Positions 1 to 7,618 of a stretch of DNA of 64,000 nucleotides are shown in pieces (position 1 is the first letter of the stretch; each line of letters opens with the position of its first letter). The notes under the pieces are model-generated. The model was given only the letters and a program-made list of their open reading frames with translations, did not search any database and was not told the origin of the DNA. The DNA comes from Opitutaceae bacterium (lineage in GTDB: Bacteria; Verrucomicrobiota; Verrucomicrobiia; Opitutales; Opitutaceae), in contig JAIXWF010000015.1 of the NCBI GenBank assembly GCA_027482185.1, positions 434,001 to 498,000 of the forward strand. Reading direction: 5' to 3'. Made by a program: the position numbers and the translations under genes.

Positions 1-1395
1 GCCCGTCCGCGGCAAGTTGATCCCCGTGCCCTGACCCTGCGTCTGCAGGCGGGGGGAGCGCGCTCGGCGCAGGACTTGGCGGCCGCGCTGGACGTCGATC
101 GCTCCAGCATCAGCCGGGCGCTCGCGTTGCCGGAACTGGCATCGCAGGTCGTGCGGCTCGGCACCACGCGGGGCGCGACCTATGCCCTGCGCCGCCCGGT
201 GCGCGGGCTGGGCGACTCCTTCCCGATCCGGCGCATCGATGCCGCAGGCCAGGTGCGGGATTGGGCCCGGCTGGTTTCCCTGCACGGCGGCTGGCAGCTC
301 GACTGGGCGGAGCCGCACCGCGCTCCCGAGTGGGCCGGACTCGTCGCGGGCCTCGGCGGTTTCTCCGCGGGGTTTCCGTTCTTCCTCGGTGAGGCCCGGC
401 CGCAGGGTTACCTCGGGCGCGCCTTGGGGCGCGCGTTGAATCCCGCGCTCAACTTGCCGGCCGATCCGCGCCACTGGAGCGACGACGACACGCTCGTCTA
501 CTTGCAGGCCGAGGGCGACGACCTGCCCGGCGATCTCATTGTCGGCGATCCGCCCTTGCGCCGTTTGCAGGCGCGTTGGCTCAACCCGCCGCCGCCCTTG
601 CCCGAGGCCGGACGGGCCGAACGTTATCCGCTCCTCGCGGCTGCTTCCGCGGCGTCCGGCACCCCGGGCTCTTCGGTCGAGGGCGAGCAACCCAAGTTTC
701 TCGTCGCGCTGGCGGCCGGCGACGTCGTCACGCCGGTCCTGGTGAAGTTCACCGATGTCGTTGCGATCCCCACGGGTCGCCGCTGGGCCGATCTGCTCGC
801 AGCCGAGGCGCACGCGCTCGCGCTCCTGCATGCCCAGGGCGAGGCGCCGGCGATCCCGCGGCTGCTGGACGCGGCCGGGCGTCGTTTCCTCGAAACCCCG
901 CGCTACGACCGCGTCGGTCCGCGCGGCCGGCGCGGCGTCGTGTCCCTGCGCGCCCTGCATGACGCCGTCGGCGGACCCGCTGCCGTCACGTGGCCGGCCG
1001 CCGCCGCGCAGCTGCACGCGCAGGGCTGGATCGATGCGGCCGCGCTGCGCTCCATCCGCCTGCGCCACGCCTTCGGCACGCTCATCGGGAATACCGACAT
1101 GCACTTCGGCAACCTCGCGTTCTTTCTCGGCGACACCCTGCCGCTGCGGCTGGCGCCGGCCTACGACATGTTGCCGATGCTCTGGGCGCCGACGCCGGCC
1201 CAGTCCGCGCCGACGCCGTCGTTTGCGCCCGCCCCGCCCTTGCCGGCCGAGCAGCCGACTTGGCAGGAGGCGGCGGGATGGGCGACGGAGTTTTGGCAAC
1301 GCGTGGCGGACGATGCGCGGGTGTCGGCCGAGTTTGCCGCCTTGGCCCGCGCGGCGGGCGCACACGTGGCGCGGATGCGGGAAATGTTCGGTTGA
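1..1395 (+). CDS. HipA/YjjJ-like serine/threonine kinase-fold protein (5' end outside window)
   Basis: The reading frame is open back to base 1, so the true start lies left of the window; a TTG at 76 is possible but would cut into an N-terminal helix-turn-helix (visible as SAQDLAAALDVDRSSISRAL). This N-terminal DNA-binding part followed by a HipA kinase-like body resembles E. coli YjjJ. The phosphate-binding loop SVEGEQPKF, the catalytic GNTDMHFGN (about visible residue 363) and the metal-binding PAYDM (about 390) are all present, so the kinase core looks intact. HipA-family kinases phosphorylate translation factors or tRNA synthetases and slow growth. No antitoxin gene is visible; it would have to lie upstream. 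Subfamily assignment is less sure than the HipA fold. Confidence 0.85.
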   Translation, partial: ARPRQVDPRALTLRLQAGGARSAQDLAAALDVDRSSISRALALPELASQVVRLGTTRGATYALRRPVRGLGDSFPIRRIDAAGQVRDWARLVSLHGGWQLDWAEPHRAPEWAGLVAGLGGFSAGFPFFLGEARPQGYLGRALGRALNPALNLPADPRHWSDDDTLVYLQAEGDDLPGDLIVGDPPLRRLQARWLNPPPPLPEAGRAERYPLLAAASAASGTPGSSVEGEQPKFLVALAAGDVVTPVLVKFTDVVAIPTGRRWADLLAAEAHALALLHAQGEAPAIPRLLDAAGRRFLETPRYDRVGPRGRRGVVSLRALHDAVGGPAAVTWPAAAAQLHAQGWIDAAALRSIRLRHAFGTLIGNTDMHFGNLAFFLGDTLPLRLAPAYDMLPMLWAPTPAQSAPTPSFAPAPPLPAEQPTWQEAAGWATEFWQRVADDARVSAEFAALARAAGAHVARMREMFG

Positions 1396-1515
1396 AACCC
1401 GGACCGGCCGTCTGCCGGACCCAAGGCCGTCGCCAACTTCACCGGGGGAATGCCTGACGGGCCCGGTCCGCCGTTCGCCGATCCTGTTCACCTGGGCTGA
1501 GCCGGAATCAGGCAA

Positions 1516-1653
1516 TTGAGAGTTGAAAGTTGAGGGTGGAGAGATCGATCGGCCGAGCCACGGAAAACTCTGCCGAAGCCGGCAACCTGACGAACCGAAC
1601 GGTTTTGCGCTCAACTCCCAGCCAAGCGCTTTCGACTGCATGAGTTCGGCTCA
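1516..1653. repeat. 138-bp dispersed repeat, copy 1 (inverted relative to copy 2 at 4215-4353)
   Basis: Begins with heptamers TTGAGAG TTGAAAG TTGAGGG, then GATCGATCGGCC and a unique core, and ends TGAGTTCGGCTCA. Its reverse complement matches 4215-4353 almost base for base (roughly nine in ten positions by eye). It lies in the 487-base gap between the HipA-like gene and the TPR lipoprotein; I see no gene in the rest of that gap (1396-1515 and 1654-1882). Confidence 0.85.
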
Positions 1654-1882
1654 GAGCGAATCCCGTGAATCTTCGTCACCCCAATAGCGGGCCCGGGCAC
1701 CGTTCGTCCGCGCCGCGAGATCGGCGTTCAGCCGACGGCAAAAGCGGGGCCTCCTCTCGCGCAACGATCGGCCTTCCGTGGGCTGACGCCGAAGCCCGCC
1801 TTGTCCTTTACGCCCGTCCTTTCTGCCCTCGCCGCGCTCGGGCGCCCCGGCTAGAGAGATTCAGCCCACCACGCTTTTCCCC

Positions 1883-2524
1883 ATGCCAACGACGGCTTTC
1901 CCCCGGCCCAGGCGGTCCATTCACGCGTTCGCGCTCGCTCTCGTCTTGCTGCTGGCCGGCTGCGACCGACTCGCGGTCCTCGCCGATCCGCAGGCGCAGG
2001 TTGAAAAGGCGTACGCCGCCCTCGAGCGGAAGGAGTACAGCGAGGCCATCGCCCTCTTTGAATCCTCCCTGCGCCGGCGACCCGACGCCACCGTCTTCGC
2101 CCTGCTCGGCGACTGTTACTGGTCGCAATGGAAACACGGCAACCACGACCCCCGCCTGCTCGAACGCGCAAATGTGGAATATCGCAAGGGTCTCGCCCTC
2201 GACGCGAACCACTGCGGATTGAATCATGCCACCGGCCGCGACCTGGTGTTGCTCAACCGGCCCGCCGAGGCCCTCCCGTTTCTGGATGCCGCCAAGAGTC
2301 GGTGCGCCCAGCAGTCGTTGGAGGCCCAAAATCTCTCGTTCCGCATCCAAGCCTTGGTCGCCCTCCGGCGGCTCGACGAAGCGCGGACCGAGTTCGCCGG
2401 CCTGAGCGAGCGCTTTGCCCGGCACCGGATGACCGAGCTCGCCGGCCGGCTGCTCGCCGAAACCACCCAGGATGCGGCTTTGCTCGCGAAGTATCCGGGG
2501 AAAACCGATGCCGTGAAAAAATAG
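1883..2524 (+). CDS. TPR-containing lipoprotein
   Basis: The 213-residue product has a signal peptide with a lipobox ending LLAGC (Cys27), so it is predicted to be lipidated and anchored in a membrane on the periplasmic side. The mature part contains helical repeats of TPR type, for example VEKAYAALERKEYSEAIALF and a second unit around ERANVEYRKGLALDANHCGL. TPR lipoproteins usually act as scaffolds in envelope complexes; no specific partner can be named. The gene stands alone on the plus strand between copy 1 of the 138-bp repeat and the next membrane protein. ATG start; no strong Shine-Dalgarno sequence. Confidence 0.8.
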   Translation: MPTTAFPRPRRSIHAFALALVLLLAGCDRLAVLADPQAQVEKAYAALERKEYSEAIALFESSLRRRPDATVFALLGDCYWSQWKHGNHDPRLLERANVEYRKGLALDANHCGLNHATGRDLVLLNRPAEALPFLDAAKSRCAQQSLEAQNLSFRIQALVALRRLDEARTEFAGLSERFARHRMTELAGRLLAETTQDAALLAKYPGKTDAVKK

Positions 2525-2700
2525 GCCCTACCCTGCGCGCCCGGCACCGAGGTCTGCTCTCATGGGCGGCCCGGTGGGGTCAGGCCGAAATCGGTTCACA
2601 CCCGGGTCGAAACCCCGATCGCCGCCGGCGGCGCAGACCCGTGCGGTCACCCTGATCCACCCCGCCGCGCTCAGCCTCCCCCAACTCGGAGAGCCACCCT

Positions 2701-2740
2701 TCGTCCTCCGTGATCTCCGAGTCCTCCGTGATTCCACCCT
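2701..2740. repeat. CTCCGTG-type degenerate repeat
   Basis: Three near-copies of TCCTCCGTGAT (the middle one reads CTCCGAG) lie in the 310-base gap 2525-2834. The same word family recurs at 6023-6179 and 7567-7600. Apart from a small CCGGCG-TTTC-CGCCGG hairpin near 2778, nothing else is seen in the gap. Confidence 0.7.
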
Positions 2741-2834
2741 CCGGCCCTTCCCCGCTGCGCCGCTCCCGGCGTGAATTCACCGGCGTTTCCGCCGGACTTC
2801 ATCGTCACTTCACAAAAGACCGGCACCCTGCGGC

Positions 2835-4217
2835 ATGGACCCTTCCGATCCCGAGGCCTCGCTCGCGGCGCAAATCGCCCGGTGGCGACACCATCTCGGC
2901 CGCGATCCGGGCGGCCCGGCCGACCTGGCCGCGCACGAAGCCCGGCTGCGCGCCGAAATCGACCGCCTCCGCCGCGCCGGGTTGTCGGCCGACGAAGCCT
3001 TCCTCGTCGCCGTCCGGCGCCTCGGCTCCCTGAGTCCCGCCGCCGGGGAATTCGCCCGCGCCGCCACCGCCGCGGTCTGGCCACCGGCCGAAGGTGCGCG
3101 GGCCGCGGCGGACCCCGCGCGCCCGGCTGCGCGCCGGGAAGCATTCGTCGCCTTCGGCTGCGCGGTGCTAGCGGGCATCGCGATCAAGGTGCCGGCGCTC
3201 TTCGGGCTCAACCCGGGTGACGACCGCGCCGAGAGTTTCTATTTCCGCAACGGTCCCCTCCTCGTGCTGCCCTGCCTGATCGGGTTCTTCGTTTGGCAAC
3301 GGCGGCTCGCGTTGGGCGCGGCGGGTTGGCTCGCCCTCGTGGCGGCGTTCGGCACGGCCGCCCTCGCGGCCAATTTGCCCGGCTGGGGCGGCAGTCCTGC
3401 GTTCGGCGAACTCACCGCCTTGCACCTGCCGATCGCGCTCTGGCTGGGCGTGGGCATCGTCCACGCCGGCGGACATTGGCGCGAGGCCGCCGGGCGCATG
3501 GATTTCATCCGTTTCTCGGGCGAACTCTTCATCCACTTCGTGCTCATCGCACTCGGCGGCGGCGTGCTCTGCGCCTTCCTCGCGCTCACGTTCAAGAGCA
3601 TCGGCATCAACGTCGGGCCGTTCTTCGGCTCGTGGCTGATTCCCTGCGGAGCCGCCGGCGCGCTCATCGTCGCGTCGTGGCTGGTCGAAACGCGGTCGGG
3701 CGTGCGGGCGAATCTCGCCCCGATGCTGACGCGCCTCTTTGCGCCGTTGTTTGCCCTGATGCTCGTCGCGTTTCTGGTCGCACTGCTGGCGTCGGGGCGC
3801 GGGATTTCCCTCGAACGCGAACAGCTCATCGGTTTCGACCTGTTGCTCGTCGTCGTGCTGGGGCTGCTGCTGTATTCGATTTCGGCGCGCGATCCCCGGG
3901 CTCCGCCCGGCGCTTTCGATGTCGTGCTGGTCGTCCTGATTGTCGGCGCGTTGCTGGCCGACGCGGCGGCGCTCTGGGCCATCGGCGCCCGCATCGGCGA
4001 ATTCGGCCTCAGCCCCAACCGCGTGGCCGCCCTCGGCGAAAACGTGATCTTGCTCGTCAACCTCGCGGGGTCGGCGGTGCTCTACGTCCGGTTTCTGCTC
4101 GGCCGCGGCCCGTTCGGGCGGCTCGAGCGCTGGCAAACCTCCTACCTGCCCGTCTTCTCCGTCTGGGCGGCCCTGGTCGTGCTCGTTTTCCCGCCGCTGT
4201 TCCGCGCGCTCGCCTGA
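2835..4217 (+). CDS. Polytopic membrane protein with N-terminal permease-prefix-like domain (DUF4153-like)
   Basis: 460 residues. Residues 1-100 form a soluble helical region (SLAAQIARWRHHLGRD, ALRRLG-type helix) resembling the HAAS/permease-prefix domain found before bacterial membrane proteins. About ten hydrophobic segments follow. The C-terminal stretch GEFGLSPNRVAALGENVILL resembles DUF4153 proteins, where a similar 'LTPNRV' motif sits near the last helices. Function unknown; DUF4153 proteins are inner-membrane proteins. The TGA stop (4215-4217) is the first triplet of the second copy of the 138-bp repeat, so the repeat abuts the coding end exactly. Confidence 0.7.
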   Translation: MDPSDPEASLAAQIARWRHHLGRDPGGPADLAAHEARLRAEIDRLRRAGLSADEAFLVAVRRLGSLSPAAGEFARAATAAVWPPAEGARAAADPARPAARREAFVAFGCAVLAGIAIKVPALFGLNPGDDRAESFYFRNGPLLVLPCLIGFFVWQRRLALGAAGWLALVAAFGTAALAANLPGWGGSPAFGELTALHLPIALWLGVGIVHAGGHWREAAGRMDFIRFSGELFIHFVLIALGGGVLCAFLALTFKSIGINVGPFFGSWLIPCGAAGALIVASWLVETRSGVRANLAPMLTRLFAPLFALMLVAFLVALLASGRGISLEREQLIGFDLLLVVVLGLLLYSISARDPRAPPGAFDVVLVVLIVGALLADAAALWAIGARIGEFGLSPNRVAALGENVILLVNLAGSAVLYVRFLLGRGPFGRLERWQTSYLPVFSVWAALVVLVFPPLFRALA

Positions 4218-4353
4218 GCCGAACTCATGCAGTTGAGAGCGCTTGGCTGAGAGTTGAGCGCAAAACCGTTCGGTTCGTCAGGTTGCCGGCTTCGGCTGCG
4301 TTTTCCGTGGCTCGGCGGATCGATCTCTCCACCCTCAACGTTCAGCTCTCAAC
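4215..4353. repeat. 138-bp dispersed repeat, copy 2
   Basis: Inverted counterpart of 1516-1653. It starts with the stop codon of the preceding gene (TGAGCCGAACTCATGCAG) and ends in heptamers CCCTCAA CGTTCAG CTCTCAA. It is followed directly by an 8-bp hairpin (GGCACGAT 4354-4361 / ATCGTGCC 4376-4383). The rest of the 300-base gap up to 4517 shows no gene. Confidence 0.85.
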
Positions 4354-4517
4354 GGCACGATCCCCACTGAGCGGAATCGTGCCGCGGGCCCGGAAACGCG
4401 ACCTGAAGTTCGGCCCGTGGGATTGCCGCCAGGAAACGTTGCCCGCGCAAAAAATCGCGGTCTCCCGACCTTCGGCCGCGGCCCTCGAATGGCTGCGCCC
4501 TCGGCGCCTTTTTGCGG

Positions 4518-5327
4518 CTACTTCAACCGCCGGCGGCCGACGCCCAGCCCGATCAGGCCGAGGCCGAGGAGCGCGGCGGTGGTGCCCCACTCCGGAACCG
4601 GATTCGGCGCCGGATTGCCCGGAGCGGTTTCAGCCGTGACTTGAAACGCCGAAAAACCGATGCCGGCACCGGTGCCGCTGCCGAAAACGTTTCCGCCGTG
4701 CTGGATTCGGGCGCTGAAGCCCACGGTGAAGGTCGAGACGTTGCCCAGGACCAGCGGCACGCCGAAGTCCATGATCGGCATGAACTCCATGCCGCCACCG
4801 CCCTGATTGCTGCGGTGCCACCACTGGTAGTTGCCTCCGCCGGCGCCGACTTGCCACGAGGAACCGCCGGGCCAGGTATAGTAGGTGTCATCCAAATTGT
4901 TCGTTCCCGCATAGGTCGAACCGGGCAGCGACCAATTCATCTCGAACCAAAGCCAACCGCCTTCGGGCACCGCGAAACTCCATTGCCCGAAGCCCAAGGT
5001 GGCCCGGGTAAAGACATTGCCCGGATCGGCCTGGAACGTCGCGGTGAAGGTCTGCCAGCCCGTGGAGTAGTTGCTCTGGGCGGCGATCCACTCGGAACCC
5101 CAGGAGTTGCCGAAGTCGGCGCGGCTGCCGTTGAAGCCGACGCCCGAATTGAAGACGGTACTCGAAGCGCCCACCTCCACGGAGTAGGGCGCGTTCGGCG
5201 CATGCACCGGACCGGCACCGAGCCGCGAAGCACCCGCCAGCAGGACGGCGCAAAGCATGCCGAGGCCGAGGAACGTGGGGGAAGGACGGAATGACACCGA
5301 AGCAAGGGAAGAAGGAAACGGGGGCAT
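4518..5327 (-). CDS. Secreted protein with PEP/VPDSG-CTERM-type sorting tail
   Basis: 269 residues from the ATG at 5327 (a TTG 36 bases upstream is also in frame but weaker). An N-terminal signal sequence (FLGLGMLCAVLLAGASRLGAG) is followed by a Gly/Trp/Asn-rich beta-type domain. The tail is VPEWGTTAALLGLGLIGLG plus RRR, the motif-helix-basic layout of exosortase substrates. 'VPEWGTT' looks like a variant of the VPDSG-CTERM tails known in Verrucomicrobia. The protein is expected to be sorted to the cell surface. The ligand of the central domain is unknown, and no exosortase gene is in the window. Confidence 0.75.
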   Translation of the reverse strand: MPPFPSSLASVSFRPSPTFLGLGMLCAVLLAGASRLGAGPVHAPNAPYSVEVGASSTVFNSGVGFNGSRADFGNSWGSEWIAAQSNYSTGWQTFTATFQADPGNVFTRATLGFGQWSFAVPEGGWLWFEMNWSLPGSTYAGTNNLDDTYYTWPGGSSWQVGAGGGNYQWWHRSNQGGGGMEFMPIMDFGVPLVLGNVSTFTVGFSARIQHGGNVFGSGTGAGIGFSAFQVTAETAPGNPAPNPVPEWGTTAALLGLGLIGLGVGRRRLK

Positions 5328-5390
5328 ACCCTCGGCTATTGGATTCCGAATCGGGAATTTCAAAAAATCTCCCGCCGACCCCGAATCCGC

Positions 5391-5885
5391 TCACGCCGGC
5401 CCGCGCCGCGCGGCTTCGATCGCGGCGATGTCGATCTTCCCCATCTCCATCATCGCCGAGAAAACGCGTTGCGCTTCCGCGCCGCCGGCCGCCATGGCGC
5501 GCGTCAGCACGCGCGGCGTGATCTGCCAATTCACACCCCAGCGGTCCTTGCACCAACCGCATTGGCTCGCGCGGCCGCCGTGGCCCACGATCGCGTTCCA
5601 ATAACGGTCCGTCTCCTCCTGCGTGTCCGTCGCCACCTGGAACGAAAACGCCTCGGTGTGCGGAAAAATCGGCCCGCCGTTCAGGCCCAGGCACGGAATC
5701 CCGAGCACGGTGAACTGCACGGTCAGGATGTCGCCGGCCTTCCCCATGGGATAATCCGTCGGCGCGCGGTACACCGCCGTGACGCTGCTGTCGGGAAACG
5801 TCGCCGCATAGAACGCGGCGGCGTACTGCGCGTCGTGATTGTACCAAAGGCAGACGAGGTTTTTCGGGATCGAGGTTTGGTTCAT
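5391..5885 (-). CDS. VOC-superfamily protein, PhnB/3-dmu-9_3-mt type
   Basis: 164 residues. The sequence has the pattern of the PhnB-like VOC family: LVCLWYNHDAQYAAAFYAATF at the start, AGDILTVQFTVLGIPCLGLNGG in the middle and GWCKDRWGVNWQITPRVL near the end. These proteins form paired beta-alpha-beta-beta-beta units; most have no proven reaction despite the old '3-demethylubiquinone methyltransferase' name. Single gene, minus strand, with its upstream gap filled by CTCCGTG-type repeats. The specific role cannot be inferred. Confidence 0.8.
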   Translation of the reverse strand: MNQTSIPKNLVCLWYNHDAQYAAAFYAATFPDSSVTAVYRAPTDYPMGKAGDILTVQFTVLGIPCLGLNGGPIFPHTEAFSFQVATDTQEETDRYWNAIVGHGGRASQCGWCKDRWGVNWQITPRVLTRAMAAGGAEAQRVFSAMMEMGKIDIAAIEAARRGPA

Positions 5886-6042
5886 GGGAAAAGTCCGACG
5901 CGCCCCGCAGCCCAACCGGCCCGGGCCCCGGAAGCGATTACGTTGCGTCTCCTTCTCCACGTTCCACCTCGCCCGATCCGGACCACGCCCCTCCAAAAAA
6001 CCCCGGACCCTCCCCTTCCCATCCTCCGTGCCCTCCCCCCTC

Positions 6043-6179
6043 CCTCCGTGCCCTCTGTGTCTCCGTGGTTCTTTCCCTTTCGCTCCCCCTCCGTCCACCT
6101 CTCCCTTTCTCCGCCCCTCCCATCCTCCCGTGCCCGCCCCCCATCCTCCGTGCCCTCTGTGTCTCCGTGGTTCTTTCCC
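6043..6179. repeat. Perfect 35-bp direct duplication of a CTCCGTG-type array
   Basis: Bases 6043-6077 and 6145-6179 are identical (35 bp, beginning CCTCCGTGCCCTCTGTGTCT). Between and around them lie further degenerate copies (CCATCCTCCGTGCCC at 6019 and similar). This pyrimidine-rich array fills the 420-base gap 5886-6305, which I see as non-coding; long reading frames here are artefacts of missing stops. Confidence 0.8.
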
Positions 6180-6305
6180 CTTCCCTCCCTTTCCGTCCCC
6201 TTCCACCGACCACTTCTCTGCGGTTCAACCCGTCCCGCGGCGTTCGCGTTTCGCGGTTTGACCCCGGCTGACCGCCCCGTCCCCTTGGCCCTGACCCACC
6301 CCGCC

Positions 6306-7403
6306 ATGTTTGCCTTATCCCGCCCCGACCTGCGCCTACCCCTGTTCTTCGCCCGGCTCGGTGTCCTCGCCCTGCTGGCCGGCGGCGCGCTCGCGCCGGC
6401 GGCCGCGGCGGACGCGCCCCGGCTGACGCATTTCCAGCCCGGTATCCCTTGGCCCGATACGCAGGGCACGCACCTCAACGCCCACGGCTTCGGCCTCCTG
6501 TACCACGGCGGACGCCACTACTGGTACGGCGCGCACAAGATCCCCGGCCGCACCGAGTCCGAGAAAAACGAAGCCGGCGTCCGCTGCTACGTCAGCGACG
6601 ATCTCCTCCACTGGCAGGACGCCGGGCTCGTGCTGTCCGTCTTCGCGCCGGACGCCCACTCCGACCTCGCCGACGCCTCCATCCTCGACCGCCCCAAGGT
6701 CATCTTCCACGCGGCCACCGGGAGATTCATCCTCTACTTCAAACTCTACCCGCCGAAATCGCAGGGCGGAAAATCCGGCGTCGACTTCGCCTACGTCGGC
6801 GTCGCGACCGCCGCGCAACCGACCGGACCGTTCCGCTACCACGGGCGATTCTCCGGCGGCGGCAGCCGCTTTGGCACGGGCGACTTCGCAATTTTCCCCG
6901 ATGCCGACGGCACGATCTACCACGTCGGCGTGCGCAAACCGGACAAAGTCCACGTCGCCGGCCGTCTCGCTCCCGACGGCCTGGGTCCCGCGGGCGATTA
7001 CGTCGAACTCGCCGGCATCGCGCCCGCCACCGAGGCGCCCGCGCTCTTCCGCCGCGGGGACAAGATTTACTTCCTCGGTTCCGGCAGCACGGGCTGGGCG
7101 CCCAACGCGGCGCGCATGTTTGTCGCGGACCGCGTCACCGGTCCCTACCGCGCCCTCGGCAACCCCTGCGTCGGCATCAATCCGCACAACGGCCTCGGCC
7201 CCGAGAAAACCTTCGGCGGCCAGAGCACGTTCGTCTACGCGGTGCCCGGCCGGCGCGACGCATGGATCGCGATGTTCGATATCAACCGGCCCCAAGACCC
7301 GGTGAACTCCGGCTACATCTGGCTGCCGATCGAGTTCGAGGGCGACCACCCGGTGATCCGCTGGCGCGACCGCTGGGACCTGTCCGTCTTCGCCCGAAAT
7401 TGA
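6306..7403 (+). CDS. GH43-like (five-bladed propeller) secreted glycoside hydrolase
   Basis: 365 residues from ATG 6306. A signal peptide (LGVLALLAGGALAPAAAADA) precedes the mature domain. The mature part follows the family-43 plan: NAHGFGLLYHGGRHYWYGAHK at the first blade, ILDRPKVIFHAATGRFILYF, GTGDFAIFPDADGTIYHVG and GGQSTFVYAVPG. It resembles the 'family 43 glycosylhydrolase' group tied to galactan or arabinan side chains of plant polymers. I cannot assign all three acidic catalytic residues with confidence. Pectate lyase and uronate genes later in the window give a plausible pectin context. The TGA stop (7401-7403) falls inside a TTGAGCG heptamer. Confidence 0.75.
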   Translation: MFALSRPDLRLPLFFARLGVLALLAGGALAPAAAADAPRLTHFQPGIPWPDTQGTHLNAHGFGLLYHGGRHYWYGAHKIPGRTESEKNEAGVRCYVSDDLLHWQDAGLVLSVFAPDAHSDLADASILDRPKVIFHAATGRFILYFKLYPPKSQGGKSGVDFAYVGVATAAQPTGPFRYHGRFSGGGSRFGTGDFAIFPDADGTIYHVGVRKPDKVHVAGRLAPDGLGPAGDYVELAGIAPATEAPALFRRGDKIYFLGSGSTGWAPNAARMFVADRVTGPYRALGNPCVGINPHNGLGPEKTFGGQSTFVYAVPGRRDAWIAMFDINRPQDPVNSGYIWLPIEFEGDHPVIRWRDRWDLSVFARN

Positions 7404-7417
7404 GCGGGAGCAGGCAG

Positions 7418-7559
7418 TTGAAAATTGGTGTTTGAGGGTTGAGCGATCGATCCGCCAGCGCAGCGTCGAAAACGCCGGTCCCGTAGCAGCGAGCGGGAGC
7501 GAGTAGCGCCCGTGCACACCCGCTGCCTTCGACCCTGCTTTACTCGCTGGCGCTCGCTG
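7418..7559. repeat. Heptamer array plus 18-bp inverted repeat
   Basis: Four heptamers (TTGAAAA TTGGTGT TTGAGGG TTGAGCG) run directly into ATCGATC, the same junction as in the 138-bp repeat. Downstream, 7487-7504 and 7542-7559 are an 18-bp inverted pair with two mismatches (first arm CAGCGAGCGGGAGCGAGT). CTCCGTG-type words follow at 7567-7600. The element fills most of the gap 7404-7618. Confidence 0.75.
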
Positions 7560-7618
7560 TGCCCTCCCGGTCTCCTCCGTGTCCGCCGGGCCTCCGTGGT
7601 TCAATCCCCCGCGGCACC

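Noticed and set aside
1391-1404. Second LexA box (TGTTC-GGTT-GAAAC region near 1385)
   Set aside because: The right half-site does not match GAACA, and it lies at the 3' end of a gene.
1516-4353. Composite transposon
   Set aside because: Inverted repeats are present but there is no transposase, and no target duplication was seen.
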